Shown here: positions 11,428-23,400 of the stretch, piece by piece | Numbering within the stretch: the stretch's first letter is position 1 | Layout: the number at the start of each line of letters is the position of its first letter | Origin: Klebsormidium nitens | Taxonomy: Eukaryota > Streptophyta > Klebsormidiophyceae > Klebsormidiales > Klebsormidiaceae | Reading direction: 5' to 3' | DNA: 44,833 nt | NCBI GenBank assembly: GCA_000708835.1 | Contig: DF237336.1 | Coordinates: 1 to 44,833 of the forward strand | Notes under the pieces: generated by a model | What the model was told of the DNA's origin: nothing | The model's database searches: none | Seen by the model: only the letters and a program-made list of their open reading frames with translations | Program-made: the position numbers and the translations under genes

Positions 11428-12667
11428 ACGATCCGGGAGTTGAAAAGCCCGGACTTTTCACACCGCTGGTATTAACAGACGTCGCATGATGACGCGTCAG
11501 CGCCCGTTCGTCATCCAACGGCTGTACACAGGTACTACTCTAAGCTCGGCTGGCCGAGGGTAGCGTACCGTACTTTTCATAACCGTTACCAACCATTACT
11601 AAGTTATGTCAGCCTTGAGGGACCGTGTTGGCACCGGGCATTCATTCGAGGGCCAGTGCGGTGCTCGTTCTAGTTAGGCCTGGCCAGGTTGCGTATCTGA
11701 CCGGCGACGTGGTTCTGTGTACGCAAGAGCTGCTGACCGGGCATGGGGCAAGCAAATCGGACAGAGCCACGTGGACAGGTTGATGCGTGAGCGCCTTGAA
11801 TTGCCGCCATCTTTAGACTTCAAGTTCAGGTTGCGTCCTCCGAGTCCTGTACTATTACTACCTATCCGCGAGCAGCACTGGCAGGCCGGACTCGTTTTGC
11901 AGTGCATGACGGGGCTGGTTCCGCAGGTCTGCTGCGCATTCGCACATTCCCCTAGTGATCCCCTTCAGGAGTGGGGTGCAATTGGCGTCTGCGTCGAGTC
12001 TGTTCTTTCGGGCCAAGCGTGTCATGTCTTTTGCTTTCATTTGAGGCACTCTCATCATCGCACGGAGCATACTTCTGCAAGTTGCAGGTTTCTTTCTTGT
12101 CGGATGCTAGAGGAGTTCACTTTGCTGTGATACTATGATTTGCAATCCGCTGGAAAGCCCGTGCCTCCCTGAATAGGGCCAGCTTCTGCCGTTCCCAGCC
12201 CAGCGCATCACCAGAATCTGTAGAATACCCAGTGCGCGCTCCGCAAGTCGCTCGGGTCACTCACATCTCCAATCTGACTTGGGGCCAAGGGGCGCGTGGG
12301 CCTAACACAGTCGGGACAGCCACATTCTTAGGTGTCATGGCCCATCGGTAATTGTGGTCATGACATTTTTGTAGGTTGTAGCGGGCGGAGACCCGTGCGG
12401 CCATGGCATGTGCGTGGAGCGGGCACCATCAGATGCAGCACGCTGAGCAGTCACACATATCCCTCAACCAAGGAACGCAGCAGGATACGCTTTCCTATAC
12501 CGACTGGCATAGGCCGCATCATTGTGGGCAGCACTACGAAGGACCCGACATTGATGAGAACAGTAGGCGACACTCACGGCCAAAGCAGCTACCGGAAGTG
12601 AAGCGTGCAGAGCGTAGGCTAGTGCCTTTTTTGTAACTAGGACACCACGGCATCGTTGGGCCCAACA

Positions 12668-15600
12668 ATGCTGGCCGCGCAGACCGCCGTGCGCAGGTTG
12701 GCGGACAGCCTCCCGCGCTCCCTCGTGGAAGATGTGTTCAAGTGAGTGGATCTACCCTTGTCCGCACCACCCCCTGCTCTTGCGCAGGTTACGAACTAAA
12801 GGAGTCTTATTGTGTGCATACTCAAGGGCAGAGAAATCGAAGCATAAGCCTGGTGATTTTGGTTGTATAATAGGACTGAGGCCCGGCAGCTTTGGATAGA
12901 GTGGTAAATTGGGGCCTAGCTTCAAGATACTTGCTTTTTGCAGGTGTTCATTCAAAAAGCAGACGGGTGTCTCGCTCAAGTACATGATGGACTTTGGGTA
13001 AGACTGCGCTCCTACTAAGAAGCAGTTTGTTGATTGCAATGAAGCTGTGCCTTTCCAGGTGCATTCTCCCTCAAGCCTGTGGCTCCGTTCGCATGGCCGT
13101 CTCTATTGAGAGTGATCCACCTGCCTGCCCTTCGTACAGGCCCGTGTGCCGCTGCCCCCTGCTGATCCCCGCTGTCTGCTGCAGGGCATATCCCACGGAG
13201 CGCAACCTGTTGATGTCTGCCCAGTTCCTGCACAAGGAGCTGCCCGTGCGGCTGGCCCACCGCGTGACGGAGCTTGAGCAGCTGCCCTATGGCCTCTCCG
13301 CCAAGGCCCCCGTCCTCAAGGTCAGCATGCCCGCAGGACTGGCCTGTACTCAAGGTGCAAGAGAAGCAGGGGCTTCTGTAACCACGACTCTTTCAACGCT
13401 GATACAGGTGTGAGGGCAGGCGGTTGAGCTTTCTGCCGTGCCTTATGGTATGGAAAGTTTTGCTTCTGGAAGAGATTTGTTCCTGCTCCTCGTGGTCTCG
13501 ATTTCCTGTGGGGGTTCCATTGAAGCGCTTGGCGCGGTGCGTGTGCAGGTGCGCGACTGGTACCTGGACAGCTTCCAGGACCTGCGCAGCTTCCGCGAGA
13601 TCGCGACTCCGAGCGACGAGATGGCGTTCACAAAGCTGCTGGCGGCGATTAAGGAGCGGCACAACCACGTGGTGCCCACCATGGCCATGGGCATCCAGGA
13701 GCTGAAGCACGACCTCGGCCGCCGCACCGGCTCCATGCACGACCTGCCCGACATCCACCAGTTCCTCGACAGATTCTTCATGTCGCGCATCGGCATCCGC
13801 ATGCTCATTGGTGCGCACTACGGGCTTCCGCCAAGAGCGGGGGCATCTGGCCAAGTCTATCGATGTACACAGAGTACTTACTCAGTTGGACTTGGAGGCC
13901 ACATCCGATTGTGGCCTTACAGACTTTTACTGTAAGCCGAAGTTGTTCCAGAGTCGAGCAGCATGTCACCTGAGAAGTCAGATATTCGCAAATGAGGCGT
14001 TTTTTCCAGTGCTGGTGCTGGCGCCTTATTAAGGCATTCTCATGTCGTGTTTCTGTCATCTCCATTTGTCTCCAAGCTTCTTCATAGCCTCCCTCGCCTA
14101 ATCCTTAGAGGTCTTGTCCTCAGGTCGCCGCTTTTGGCGGGTCTGTGGGGATACTCACGCAGGTATATGTATTTGGTGCGCGCAGGGCAGCACATCGAGT
14201 TGCACAAGAAGACGCTGCCGGACGGCTACATTGGGCTGATCCACACGCGCTGCTCGCCGGTGGAGGTGGCCGAGATGGCCATCGAGGACGCGCGCGCCAC
14301 GTGCATGCGCACATATGGGGGCGCGCCCGACGTCAAGGTCTACGGCGACCGCAACTTCACCTTCGCCTACGTAAGGGCCCTCTGCTTTTGAAACTGGACC
14401 TTCGTTTGGCGGCCAGGTATCAGAAGAGGCGACCTAGCCCTTCCTGCATTTGACGCGGTCTATGCAACTCTTCTAGATGCAATCTTTACGGAAGTAAGTT
14501 ATTGCAATTGCCTACTTCCAACGCCCGTAGGTGGATTTGGAAAGACACTCCCCGTCTTCCCCCTCGAAACTTGATGAGCGCAACTGAGTCAAGGCAATGA
14601 GGTCGTACTTGTGTGCCAAAGGAGCAACTCTGTATGGTAAGCCGTGCTCTGAGCGGTGCTCCACTACGAGCTTGGAGCTGACAATCTAGTCCCAACAAAG
14701 TTTGGTGTCCTCAACAGAGAAGTCGGCCTCAAGGTGAGCGCTCTTGCCTTGCTCCTTCTGCTTGCGTGCGTGTTCGCTGTCGGGGCTGACCCGGAGTTGT
14801 GGCGCATGCCAGGTGCCGAGCCACCTGCACCACATGCTGTTCGAGCTGGTGAAGAACAGCCTGCGCGCGGTGCAAGAGCGCTTTGATGACGCGGACGTGG
14901 AGCCGCCGCCCATTCGCGTCGTTGTTGCCGACGGCCTGGAGGACGTCACCATCAAGGTACAGTGCAGGCAGAGCAGGCGCAGGGACTGCAGCGTTGCATG
15001 CGTTTGAGAGGCAGTAGTACAAGCAGTGCGAGATAGTCTTAGAACATCATACGGGTCCTCCTCTACCGCTGTCCCGAGCTGCCAGACCTCATGGAAGGAG
15101 AACGGGGACTCAGATTGAGCGGCCTGGACCCCCTACAGTCTAGGACCCCCTGCGCGTCCAGAGATCGACGTCGTTGAATCCGGCCGTTATTCGGCTGCAC
15201 AGCAGTGGTCAGTGATTCCGTTAAATCCAGAATACTGTACCACTTCACGAGTCCGGTTGAATTTAAACGGACTCATCAAGGCCCATGATAACGTTCTTTG
15301 TCGTGTGCGGTGGGGATTCTAGGCTGTAAGGAGGGTCGGGGAAGCTCAACTCGTGTCCATGTTTTCCTCAAGGGGTTCCGCCAGGCTGTCCGCTGGTATC
15401 TCGGCTGCTATGACCTCATCCTCGTCTCACTTCTTTTCTGTGCTTGCAGATTTCGGACGAGGGGGGCGGCATCCCGCGAAGTGGGATGCCCAAGATCTGG
15501 ACGTGAGCACACGTGGCATCTTATCCTCTGGCCTGATCATTTCATTGCTATTACTGTCGCCTGTCAGTCTTGTGGCTCCTGCTCTGTTGCAACCGGCATG

Positions 15601-16346
15601 GCTCGGCAGGCAGTCCTACCCATCCCTGTGGCCCAGGAAAACTGCTTCCGACATTCCCCGGAACTTTCGAGATCCTTGTTCGAGTGGCTTATATTTCTGC
15701 CCGCTGTTGTCCGAGGAGTCGCGCCGGTCTTCTGATGCGTCTCCTCGTTACCACTGAGGAGCACTTGCGAGTGTTCGCGATGGCTGTCCTCTTGGCGCTG
15801 TGCCGTGCCCGCTGTCGAGTCCCCCGCCGCTGCGCGACGCCGGCTGAGACACGTGCCTGCTTGTCGCGCAGGTACATGTACACGACGGCCCAGTCGGTGG
15901 CGGCGCCCGACAACATGCCCGCGGTGTTGGCGGGCTACGGGTACGGCCTGCCGGTCAGCCGGCTGTACGCCAAGTACTTCGGGGGGGACCTGCAGATCAT
16001 CTCCATGGAGGGCTACGGTCAGCGCCCGCCGCCGCAGCTTGACCTGCTTCGACTCTCGTCTTTTCTTGAGTCCCAATTTCGTATCTCCTCAATGGCAAGG
16101 AGTGGCGTGGTACTCAAGGAACTTAGGGCAGCTCCTGAAGAGCACCACGAATGGTGTCTGAGAAACTTTTTCGCTGTTGAGCATTGAAGTCGTCAGTGTA
16201 GGCGGGTCGTGCCTCCTCACTGATAGGCATCTGAAAATCTAGAACCTGATGTGAGCGAACTTTTCCTGTTCTGCTCTTTTTGTGCAGGTACGGATGCTTA
16301 CTTGCATCTCAATCGGCTTGGAAACGTTCAAGAGCCTTTGCCGTGA
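12668..16346 (+). CDS. PDK: Mitochondrial pyruvate dehydrogenase kinase
   Basis: Nine exons: 12668-12741, 12944-12997, 13185-13320, 13549-13810, 14186-14370, 14813-14956, 15450-15502, 15872-16017 and 16288-16346. All are GT-AG and in phase, giving about 370 residues, the size of plant PDKs. The N-terminal half is the four-helix BCDHK/PDK domain with a RHNHVVP H-box region in exon 4. The GHKL ATPase domain has the N-box ELVKNS (N252), G1 box DEGGGIP (~288-294), G2 box GYGYGLP (~324-330) and the GTDAYLHL motif (~352-359). The enzyme phosphorylates serines of pyruvate dehydrogenase E1-alpha and shuts the complex down, limiting acetyl-CoA entry to the TCA cycle. The start at 12668 follows the exon-1 frame and gives a short arginine-bearing amphipathic N-terminus suited to mitochondrial import. 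A branched-chain ketoacid dehydrogenase kinase is less likely. Confidence 0.95.
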
Positions 16347-18198
16347 GGAGTGCAGTCTGCCAGGAGGGTCCTTCTTGTCTGCGAATGCTCTGTCAAGTTC
16401 AGCGTAGCGCCAGACAGGCTACGAGCAAAGGAGAGCAAAGGAGATTGCGTGAAATCTGGATCTGGGCAGAAGTGCACGTTTTCAGCATAGTAGAGAGCTC
16501 GCGAACTTGCTTGTGCAGTGTCTATGTTTTGCCATAAGCAAAAGATTATGCTAGGGCTATTATTTCCATCATAAACTGAGCTGCTGTTTGAGGTGCATCA
16601 CATGTTCGGTTACCCAAGTTGCACTGTTTACGGGGTGTCGGGCACTTCTTCTCTGACAGTTTTTGTAGTAAGCAATTCGCTTTCTCGGCAAGTGCGCCAC
16701 TCCGTTTCTCAAAATCAGAAAATTTTCCGATTGGAGATTAGTGGCGGCCGGTGCTGTGAAATTTTAACACACATGTTATAGCGACGGTCCTCTGCAAGGC
16801 ATGTTAATCCGACGAGTAATCCATATGCACGGTCACAGGACACGATAATTGACGGAACATACTTAATGTGCCACATGAGCAGGCTAGGGCCCGGGCCGGT
16901 CTTCATGACGATTGGATGTCACTACGTCCATGAATCATGACGTTGCAGTGCCTGCCAGGCTGTCATGTCAGTGTGGAAGAGTGCATGCGCGGCACAAGCT
17001 GACTCGTGCAGAAACTGTTTGGATATGTCAACCCATGGTAGTTGGGCCGACCGTTCGCAACCTAGCTGACAGTTGGAAGGGAGATGTACTGAGGTCGGAG
17101 GAAACCCATGCGCAGGCTTCCATGGGAAGTGCCCGGCCAGGATCGCCATACGGTGCCATGTCATGACGATGAGTACGTGAGAGTTGAAGCTAGTGATTGC
17201 CATTCTAATATATGAATATGAATAAGAGTGACTGCATATGAATGATCGAAAAGAGTTGAGATGACCAGCCTGCGCTTCGGCTGATCGAACTAGGATCATG
17301 ATCACGCGCGCCAGGCGTTGAAGGCCGGTACTGCCTAGATTTTCCCCCCTAGCTTTTGAAGGGAAATCAGTTGTTGAAATGCAAGCTAGTGGGCATCATG
17401 TCATGTCATGTTGGACTCGGAGTGCTACAATCAATTAAGTCTTGTTCCACAGCTGCCACAGGTTCCGACGTTTGCGGATCGCTAGTGGACAATGTAGTGG
17501 AGCGCGTACCCGTGAGCACTATAGCTTGCGAAAGTTGCGGCGAGGGTCGAGTTGCAGCGGCACATGCAAGGTCGGCCGCGAGGAAACGAGCGCACTTATT
17601 GACTTGATCATAGAAATTGCGCGGTCACTGCAAGGGCAATGAGTAGTCCTTTGACCTGAAATGCAAAAGTCATGGTCTGTACGAGCTTCAAATTGCAACC
17701 GTCGATGATGTCAGCCACAACTTTTGAGAGCACAAGCTTAATACAATCTCACTGATGGATGCGGCATGTCTATGCCATAGAGGATCTCCTTCAAGTTTCT
17801 CCTGTGGACACATGTAGACCACGGAAAACAAGGATTATAATATTTTACCCTAGTCATCACTATTAAAGCGTTGGCCAAGCCAACTCAAAGTCAAGTAGTG
17901 AGTGCCACAGCACGTTCAATGTCAACAGTATAGTGGCCGTAAAGCTAATTCTCCAGGGCCTACGAAACCTGACAAGATACAGACTTTGAACCTAAGGTTC
18001 CGAGGCCCCATTACGAACTGGGAAGGCTCCCTTCCCAGCTTTGCTTAATTGACGCCAAGATGCTGGCGTGTGAGCTGGCAACTGAGGGGCTCCGGTCCGG
18101 TGCAACTCCAACACAAATCTGTTAGCGGAGGGTTTATTGATGCTTTTTGACTCTACTTGCAACTACATGTGCTTAAACGTGCTTCGCCCTTGAAACCC
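16347..18198. other. Intergenic stretch between PDK and the MBOAT gene
   Basis: No supported exon lies here. The first part should hold the PDK 3' UTR and the right edge the 3' UTR of the convergent acyltransferase. Small direct duplications are visible, such as GAGCAAAG repeated near 16422-16440 and CATGT repeats near 17395-17410, but there is no array and no terminal-repeat element. Open frames in the stretch carry no recognisable motif. Confidence 0.55.
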
Positions 18199-19374
18199 CT
18201 AGCTCAACAACACGGGGGATCTTGTTGGCACCAAGCCAAATGAAAGAGCTCTTTCCAGCTCCAAAATTACCCGAATATCATCACCTGATCTCACAAGGGG
18301 TGGCAAGAAAAGCCACTCAGCTGTGACAAAGCAAAATATCAATGTCAGCAGAATCTTGATCGCTTTGGGAGGCTGGGGCATCTTGGGATGTGACCGCCGT
18401 ACCCACCGTTCAACGCAAAGGGCAACTCCGTGCAGCAGAAAGAAAGCTGTCACTTCTCCAGAGACGGTGCGCGTTATGTACCAGAATATAAGCTCGTGCA
18501 TTATGCCCGAAACTGCAAATGCTGCTAGCACGGACACCAGTCGTTGCTCGAGGGTCATGAAATTGAGACGCTCTCTAGGGGCATCCTTGAAACCGTCTTG
18601 CTTTGAAACACTCCCATTTGGCGCTCCTCCTCTAGCTCTGCCATTTGCTTGTAACATCAGATCCCGTTTTGCCGATCTCTCCAGAAGGGGCTCATAGACA
18701 GACTCGCGTAGAAGTGCGCTGACGGTCAAGTTCCATCGTCGAGCCCAGAAATCGGACACAGATGCTGATAAGAATGGGCGATCAAAGTCAGGCAGCAACT
18801 CCACCCCCAGGACCCAGGATGTGAGCGCACCAGACAGGTTCATGACGGTGGAGATGAAGAGGTACAGATTCAGGTACCAAAAGAAATGATACACCTGGGC
18901 GTGCAGGACCTCCCCATTGCCATTGATTTGTAATGTGACCAGCAGGATTCCCACTTTCAGCAAGCTCTGGAGGAATAGATTCCAAGTTGTATCTTTCTGC
19001 TTTTGGAGCCCTTTGCTTTTTGACGACCTCAGATGGATGGGGCAGCACAACACGGCGCAGAACTGGAACAAGCTCTGATCAACTTTCGGATCTACTAATG
19101 GACCCCTCCCAAATGCTAGCATGATCAGCTTGAATGAAGATAGCCAGCTGACGATGCAGCCTACCACCGCGGTCGGCAGGACGGCGATCCGAACGTCATA
19201 GACTAGAATGGGGACACTCAGATAGAAGGCCACCACTGGAGCCGCCAGCAGGCAACGAAGGTAGAGCAGCTTCTGAGGCTTGATGAAGGCGAATGAGTAC
19301 AGGGAAGTCACGAGTAGACAGGCAAAGAGGCTCAGGTTGGGGCCAGCCATGACACGCCGCCTTCTTAAGCTCAC
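18199..19374 (-). CDS. Wax-synthase-type MBOAT acyltransferase, single exon
   Basis: One uninterrupted frame of 391 codons encodes a polytopic membrane protein with about eight hydrophobic stretches. Two MBOAT signatures of the plant wax synthase family are clear: SDFWARRWN at 207-215, and SGIMHELIFWY at 289-299 with the predicted catalytic histidine H293. Members esterify fatty alcohols, or in some cases sterols, with acyl-CoA in the ER, giving wax or steryl esters; the substrate cannot be told from sequence. A basic, glycine-rich linker (~232-268) breaks the core. Start 19374 is the first ATG; ATG at codon 9 would remove the RRRR leader. Every other gene recognised here has five to ten exons, so an intronless gene is odd and hints at a retrocopy or transfer. 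No poly(A) relic was seen. Confidence 0.85.
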   Translation of the reverse strand: MSLRRRRVMAGPNLSLFACLLVTSLYSFAFIKPQKLLYLRCLLAAPVVAFYLSVPILVYDVRIAVLPTAVVGCIVSWLSSFKLIMLAFGRGPLVDPKVDQSLFQFCAVLCCPIHLRSSKSKGLQKQKDTTWNLFLQSLLKVGILLVTLQINGNGEVLHAQVYHFFWYLNLYLFISTVMNLSGALTSWVLGVELLPDFDRPFLSASVSDFWARRWNLTVSALLRESVYEPLLERSAKRDLMLQANGRARGGAPNGSVSKQDGFKDAPRERLNFMTLEQRLVSVLAAFAVSGIMHELIFWYITRTVSGEVTAFFLLHGVALCVERWVRRSHPKMPQPPKAIKILLTLIFCFVTAEWLFLPPLVRSGDDIRVILELERALSFGLVPTRSPVLLS

Positions 19375-20407
19375 AAACCGCCCTGGGCGAGCTACGAGTA
19401 CCCATTAATAATAATAACTCTCGAGTTCTTTGATGCCAACGAACCAGCTTCTCCAGCTGAGCTTGCGCAGTGCTCGTGATTGAACGCTTGCAATGGCATT
19501 GCTAGCTCCATGATGCACCACATGAAACTCAAGAAAAATAATAGTAAGCCCAGATAATAGTAAGGTAACCGCACTGTGACGGGTAGGGTTAGTATGGTGG
19601 TTAGGGTGGGTACGGGTGCGGAGCGGGTGTTTCATTTCAGGTTAGGGTTTTTAGTGTTAGTCGGAGCTTACTATTATCTTGGCTTACTATTATCTTTCTT
19701 GAGAATTATCACCACCCATGCCAATGGAGAGGTATCATCATGTGGTACCAGCGTCTGATTTCGACGCCAAATCATTAATTATGAAACGTTTGCGAGTTTC
19801 GGCAGCCCTAGCGTTACCTGCCAAACACAACCAATTATTAGCTAATGATGAGGTAGGTACTTAAAAGGAATAAACCCCTTAAACCCTAAGTTTCGACTCG
19901 CGCTGGCGGGCACTGGCGGCAGCTGAGCGGCTCGATCAGGCTATTTAGGCAAGTTAATTATAGCATGAGCCGACACAGTTTAGGAATAGGAGTATACCTA
20001 GCATGGCCCGGCGCCGTTCGACCGTGACGTGCAGTGCCGGCGGCCAACTGCGCGACTCGGATGTTTGATTGCGCGGCGGCCGGTTCTACCTACTTCTAGC
20101 TGGAGGTAGGAAATATACCAGGTATATAATATGTTAAAGTTGGTCAGTTTAAAGTTATCGGACAGGCACGTGTGGATATGTGCCAGAGCAGTTGCCGTTT
20201 CTTGCGTGAGCGATGGACCGACAGCTCGTAAATGATAAAGGATCCAACCATTACCACCCTGTTCCGAGTTCAGTGCAGATTGAGCAGAGTTGCTGTGATT
20301 CGTGAAGCCTGAAGCCTGACAAAGGTGCCGGTGCTGCACTCCAAAATTCCAAGTTCCACATTTCCAAGTTCCACACATGCTCGCAATTTCGCCCACCTCG
20401 TGATGTC
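19375..20407. other. Divergent intergenic region between MBOAT and pTAC14 genes
   Basis: The two genes are transcribed away from this 1.0-kb region, so it must hold both promoters. It contains the inverted-repeat structure at 19528-19703. A short AAACCCTAAG string near 19880 resembles a degenerate telomere unit in the opposite orientation to the G-rich loop. No coding exon is supported. Confidence 0.55.
19528..19703. repeat. 37-bp inverted repeat around a G-rich telomere-like loop
   Basis: Arm 19528-19564 and arm 19667-19703 are reverse complements at 35 of 37 positions. Each arm holds two copies of an ATAATAGTAAG-like unit. The 102-nt interior is G-rich on the plus strand. It has GGG runs at 19581, 19586, 19604, 19608, 19614 and 19625, plus strings such as GGTTAGGGTTTTTAG that resemble scrambled TTTTAGGG. 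The spacing allows a G-quadruplex. It sits about 150 bp upstream of the intronless acyltransferase. No flanking target-site duplication was confirmed, so a MITE origin is only a possibility. Confidence 0.8.
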
Positions 20408-23400
20408 ATGATGGCTATGTCTTGTAGACAGGCAATTGGCCTGCCCCTCCCCTCCTTCGAAGTTGCCCCCTTTGGCACATTTCTTGGGAGTGGGGACCCC
20501 TTCTTGATCGCACCTCTGCGCACAAGTTCCGGTGCCTCTACCTCGGGCAGCTTAGTCACGCCAGTCACTGCATCCAAGGAGAGTTTGAGCGGTGAGCAGA
20601 GATGGAGGGAAGGGGCCAGGGGACAGGTGGCAGCAGAGGCGTTCAGAGGCAGAGCTCGAAGAGCAGGGATCAGCGAGATTATTGGCACCAATGCAGCTGC
20701 TACCACCGTCTCTCTGACGGACACTCAAAAGGTCAGAGCGTCATTGAGCAGAATTCTCAAAGCGACCATCCTTTTCCTTTAGTATGCGTTGGCCACGATG
20801 GTAGTGTTTGTGGGAATATTCGAGTGTCCAGCTTGCACATGGCCACCTGGCTGCTCTGATCAGCTCCTACATTAACAGGAGGCCCATAACATTCTATACT
20901 TGAGCTCAAAGCTTGCTTACCCTGAAAATACTGGTGGTGGAAAACTCGCTAACCACTTAAGAGCAAGACCTTCCAATCAAGAGTTGGACAAGGCTCTACA
21001 TTCAAGTTCAAATAGCAAACATTATGTGATGACTGGTTTTTGCTCCTTTGTTGCAAAATTTAATGGAAATGCGATGGATATGGTGACGCCTCCTTCATTG
21101 GCGAGGTGCTTAGGCATGTGTCTGTTGCGTCGACTTTCTGCTTGGAGTCGCTTTATAGACAGCTTTTTTGTAAGCCCTCTCTACCGCCTGACAAGTCCTA
21201 CTTCGCCTGGATGTAATCTTTGTAAGTGTCTCTCTGGCGTACGCTAGACATTCAGCATAAGACTTCCGCAAGCCAAGTAATGCTTTCGGTTGCTGCCTTT
21301 TCAATCAAGCACCGTGGTGGCCTCCATGGTCTTACTTGGCGCCACTTTGTTTGGCCGCCCCTGCTCGGCGCGGTGTCGCTGAGCCGTGGTGTGCGTGGCG
21401 CTGGCGTGGTGCAGGCGCTGGTGGAGGAGGCGGAGGAGGAGCAGTGGGGCCTGTACCAGCTGGCCATGGAGGGCAACACCACCAAGAAGGTCGAGTTCAG
21501 GGGGACGCGCCTCGGCTACCACCCTGAACTTGGCAAGGGCATTGTGGCCGCCTACGACATCCCCGCCGCCGACAAGCAGCGGGTCAGCATGCCTGCCGCT
21601 CTGGTCACGCTGTAGAGCCCCACATTGCCTGCCCCCTGTGTAACGTTGGTGCAATAGTTAGTCTGCTCTTAACTTGTTGGTCTCGCTTAGTTTCTGGAAG
21701 GGGATCAAAGCGGAGGCTCAGGCTTGAGTCACATACTTGATGCACAGTGGGTCTGCTTGCCCACGACCAGCGGGTTGAAAAGTTGGCATTGCCCCGAGGT
21801 CTTGGCCCACAGCGTTTGAGTCGCTCAGTGCCTGGACTGGCGCGGTCTGACTCGGCTGGCCCCCGGGTGCAGATCATCCTGGAGGTACCGTCGTACCTGT
21901 TTTGCTCCCTCAGCGCCTACACTCCTTTCCGCTTCCGGCCCGACTTCCTTGAGCCCGACAACCCTGTCGTCGCCGAGCTCAACGAGACCGACGAAATGGT
22001 GAGCCCGTCGCTCGAGCGACCGCTTCCTGCTAGCCTAACTCTCCCAGGGGCCAGGGGTCTTCCTGGGTCACATCATAAGGCGTGTCCTGGGAGGAGGTAC
22101 TGCCGGACAGAGCCTTCGAAAGGGTGTTGTGCCAGCCGCTCTACATTGACGGCCCTACCGTCAAATGCATTTAATTCGACGAACGCCCTCACAGCTTTGC
22201 CGGCTGCGTCATTTATGTGACCCGGGTTGTGCTGTGCAGTTTGACGGGGACACGCGGCTGGCGCTGCTGCTGCTGATGCTCAAGAACGACGACGGGTACG
22301 ACTTCCCGCTGCGGCCCGACTTCTGGCGGCAGTACATCGGGTACTACCCCGGCGTGGAGGACTGCCCCAGCCTGCTGCTGGCCACGCCCGACGAGCTGGC
22401 CGAGCTGCAGGACGACCACCTCGCACAGCACTTCCGCCACCAGCAAGCGCGCTCCGAGGCCCTCCACAAAAAGCACTTCGTGAGCGCGCCAACCCGACCG
22501 CCCTGCTGCACCTCGCCATTGCGGCCTGCCGTTGGTCATCTCATTCTTCTGCCCTTGAAGGCCTCGAGGGAGCCAGACTTCGCCGACGATCTGGACCTTC
22601 ACGTGGGAGTGAAGCGCCGGGGAGTGGACTTCGAAAACAAAAGGTTTGACAAATGATAAAGTAAGGGCCGGAGTTGATCGTAATCTGGTGACCCCCCGTG
22701 CATGGTTGCAGACGGGCGCGGTGCCGCGGCGGCAGCGCGTGATGTGCCGCACGCTGGACGAATTCCGGTGGGCGCTGGCCACGGCGCGCGCGTACCAGCT
22801 GCCGTACGAGTGGCACGTCTCCTCGCAGGCCTTCCCGGCCAGCGCCCTCATCCCCTATGCCGGTGAGGCCGCATGCCGTGCAACCTTGGGCACGTCTCAA
22901 ATATCTCATTCCCTCCTTTGGGGGCTGCCACGTTGGTTCTGATGCGGGTCTTTCAGTCACTGGCCTTGCTCCTTGCCCAACATTTGAGACAGGTTCTTCG
23001 TTTTCAGATTACCATTTTTGGATTCTCGACTTCTTCGCCCAAGCGAGCCCACCCAGGGCGGAGAGCCTCCTGCGAGAGCTGTGCCCTGTTTTTGTCAGTC
23101 GAGATCGTAACCCGGACGGCGAATCCTCTGACGGGCCAGATATGCTTTCTCCGATGGTCGCCCTCTGCTTTCCGTCCGCCGGCGCTGACGCCCCTCGTTG
23201 CGGTGCAGATCTGCTGAACCACTCGGACTCCGCCAACTGCACGTACCGCTGGAACCGCAACACACAGGCGCTGGAGGTGGTGCTGCTGGCGGGGCGCGCC
23301 GTGGCCGCGGGGGAGCAGCTCACGCTGGCCTACCACCACAAGGAGACCAACGCGGGGCTCATGAAGAACTACAGCTTCGCCCTCAAAAAGGTGCGCGCCT

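Larger units (their letters stand above)
10981..12667. other. Divergent intergenic region between ClpB and PDK
   Basis: These 1.7 kb separate two genes that are transcribed away from each other, so both promoters and 5' UTRs should lie here. I see no additional coding exon. The half nearest ClpB contains two candidate heat-shock-element arrays (listed separately) and a short inverted repeat, TGAAAAG/CTTTTCA, near 11440-11460. No clear TATA box could be assigned to either gene. Confidence 0.55.

Noticed and set aside
19861-19895. AAACCCTAAG string as an interstitial telomere
   Set aside because: Only one degenerate unit is present, which is too little to call a telomeric array.
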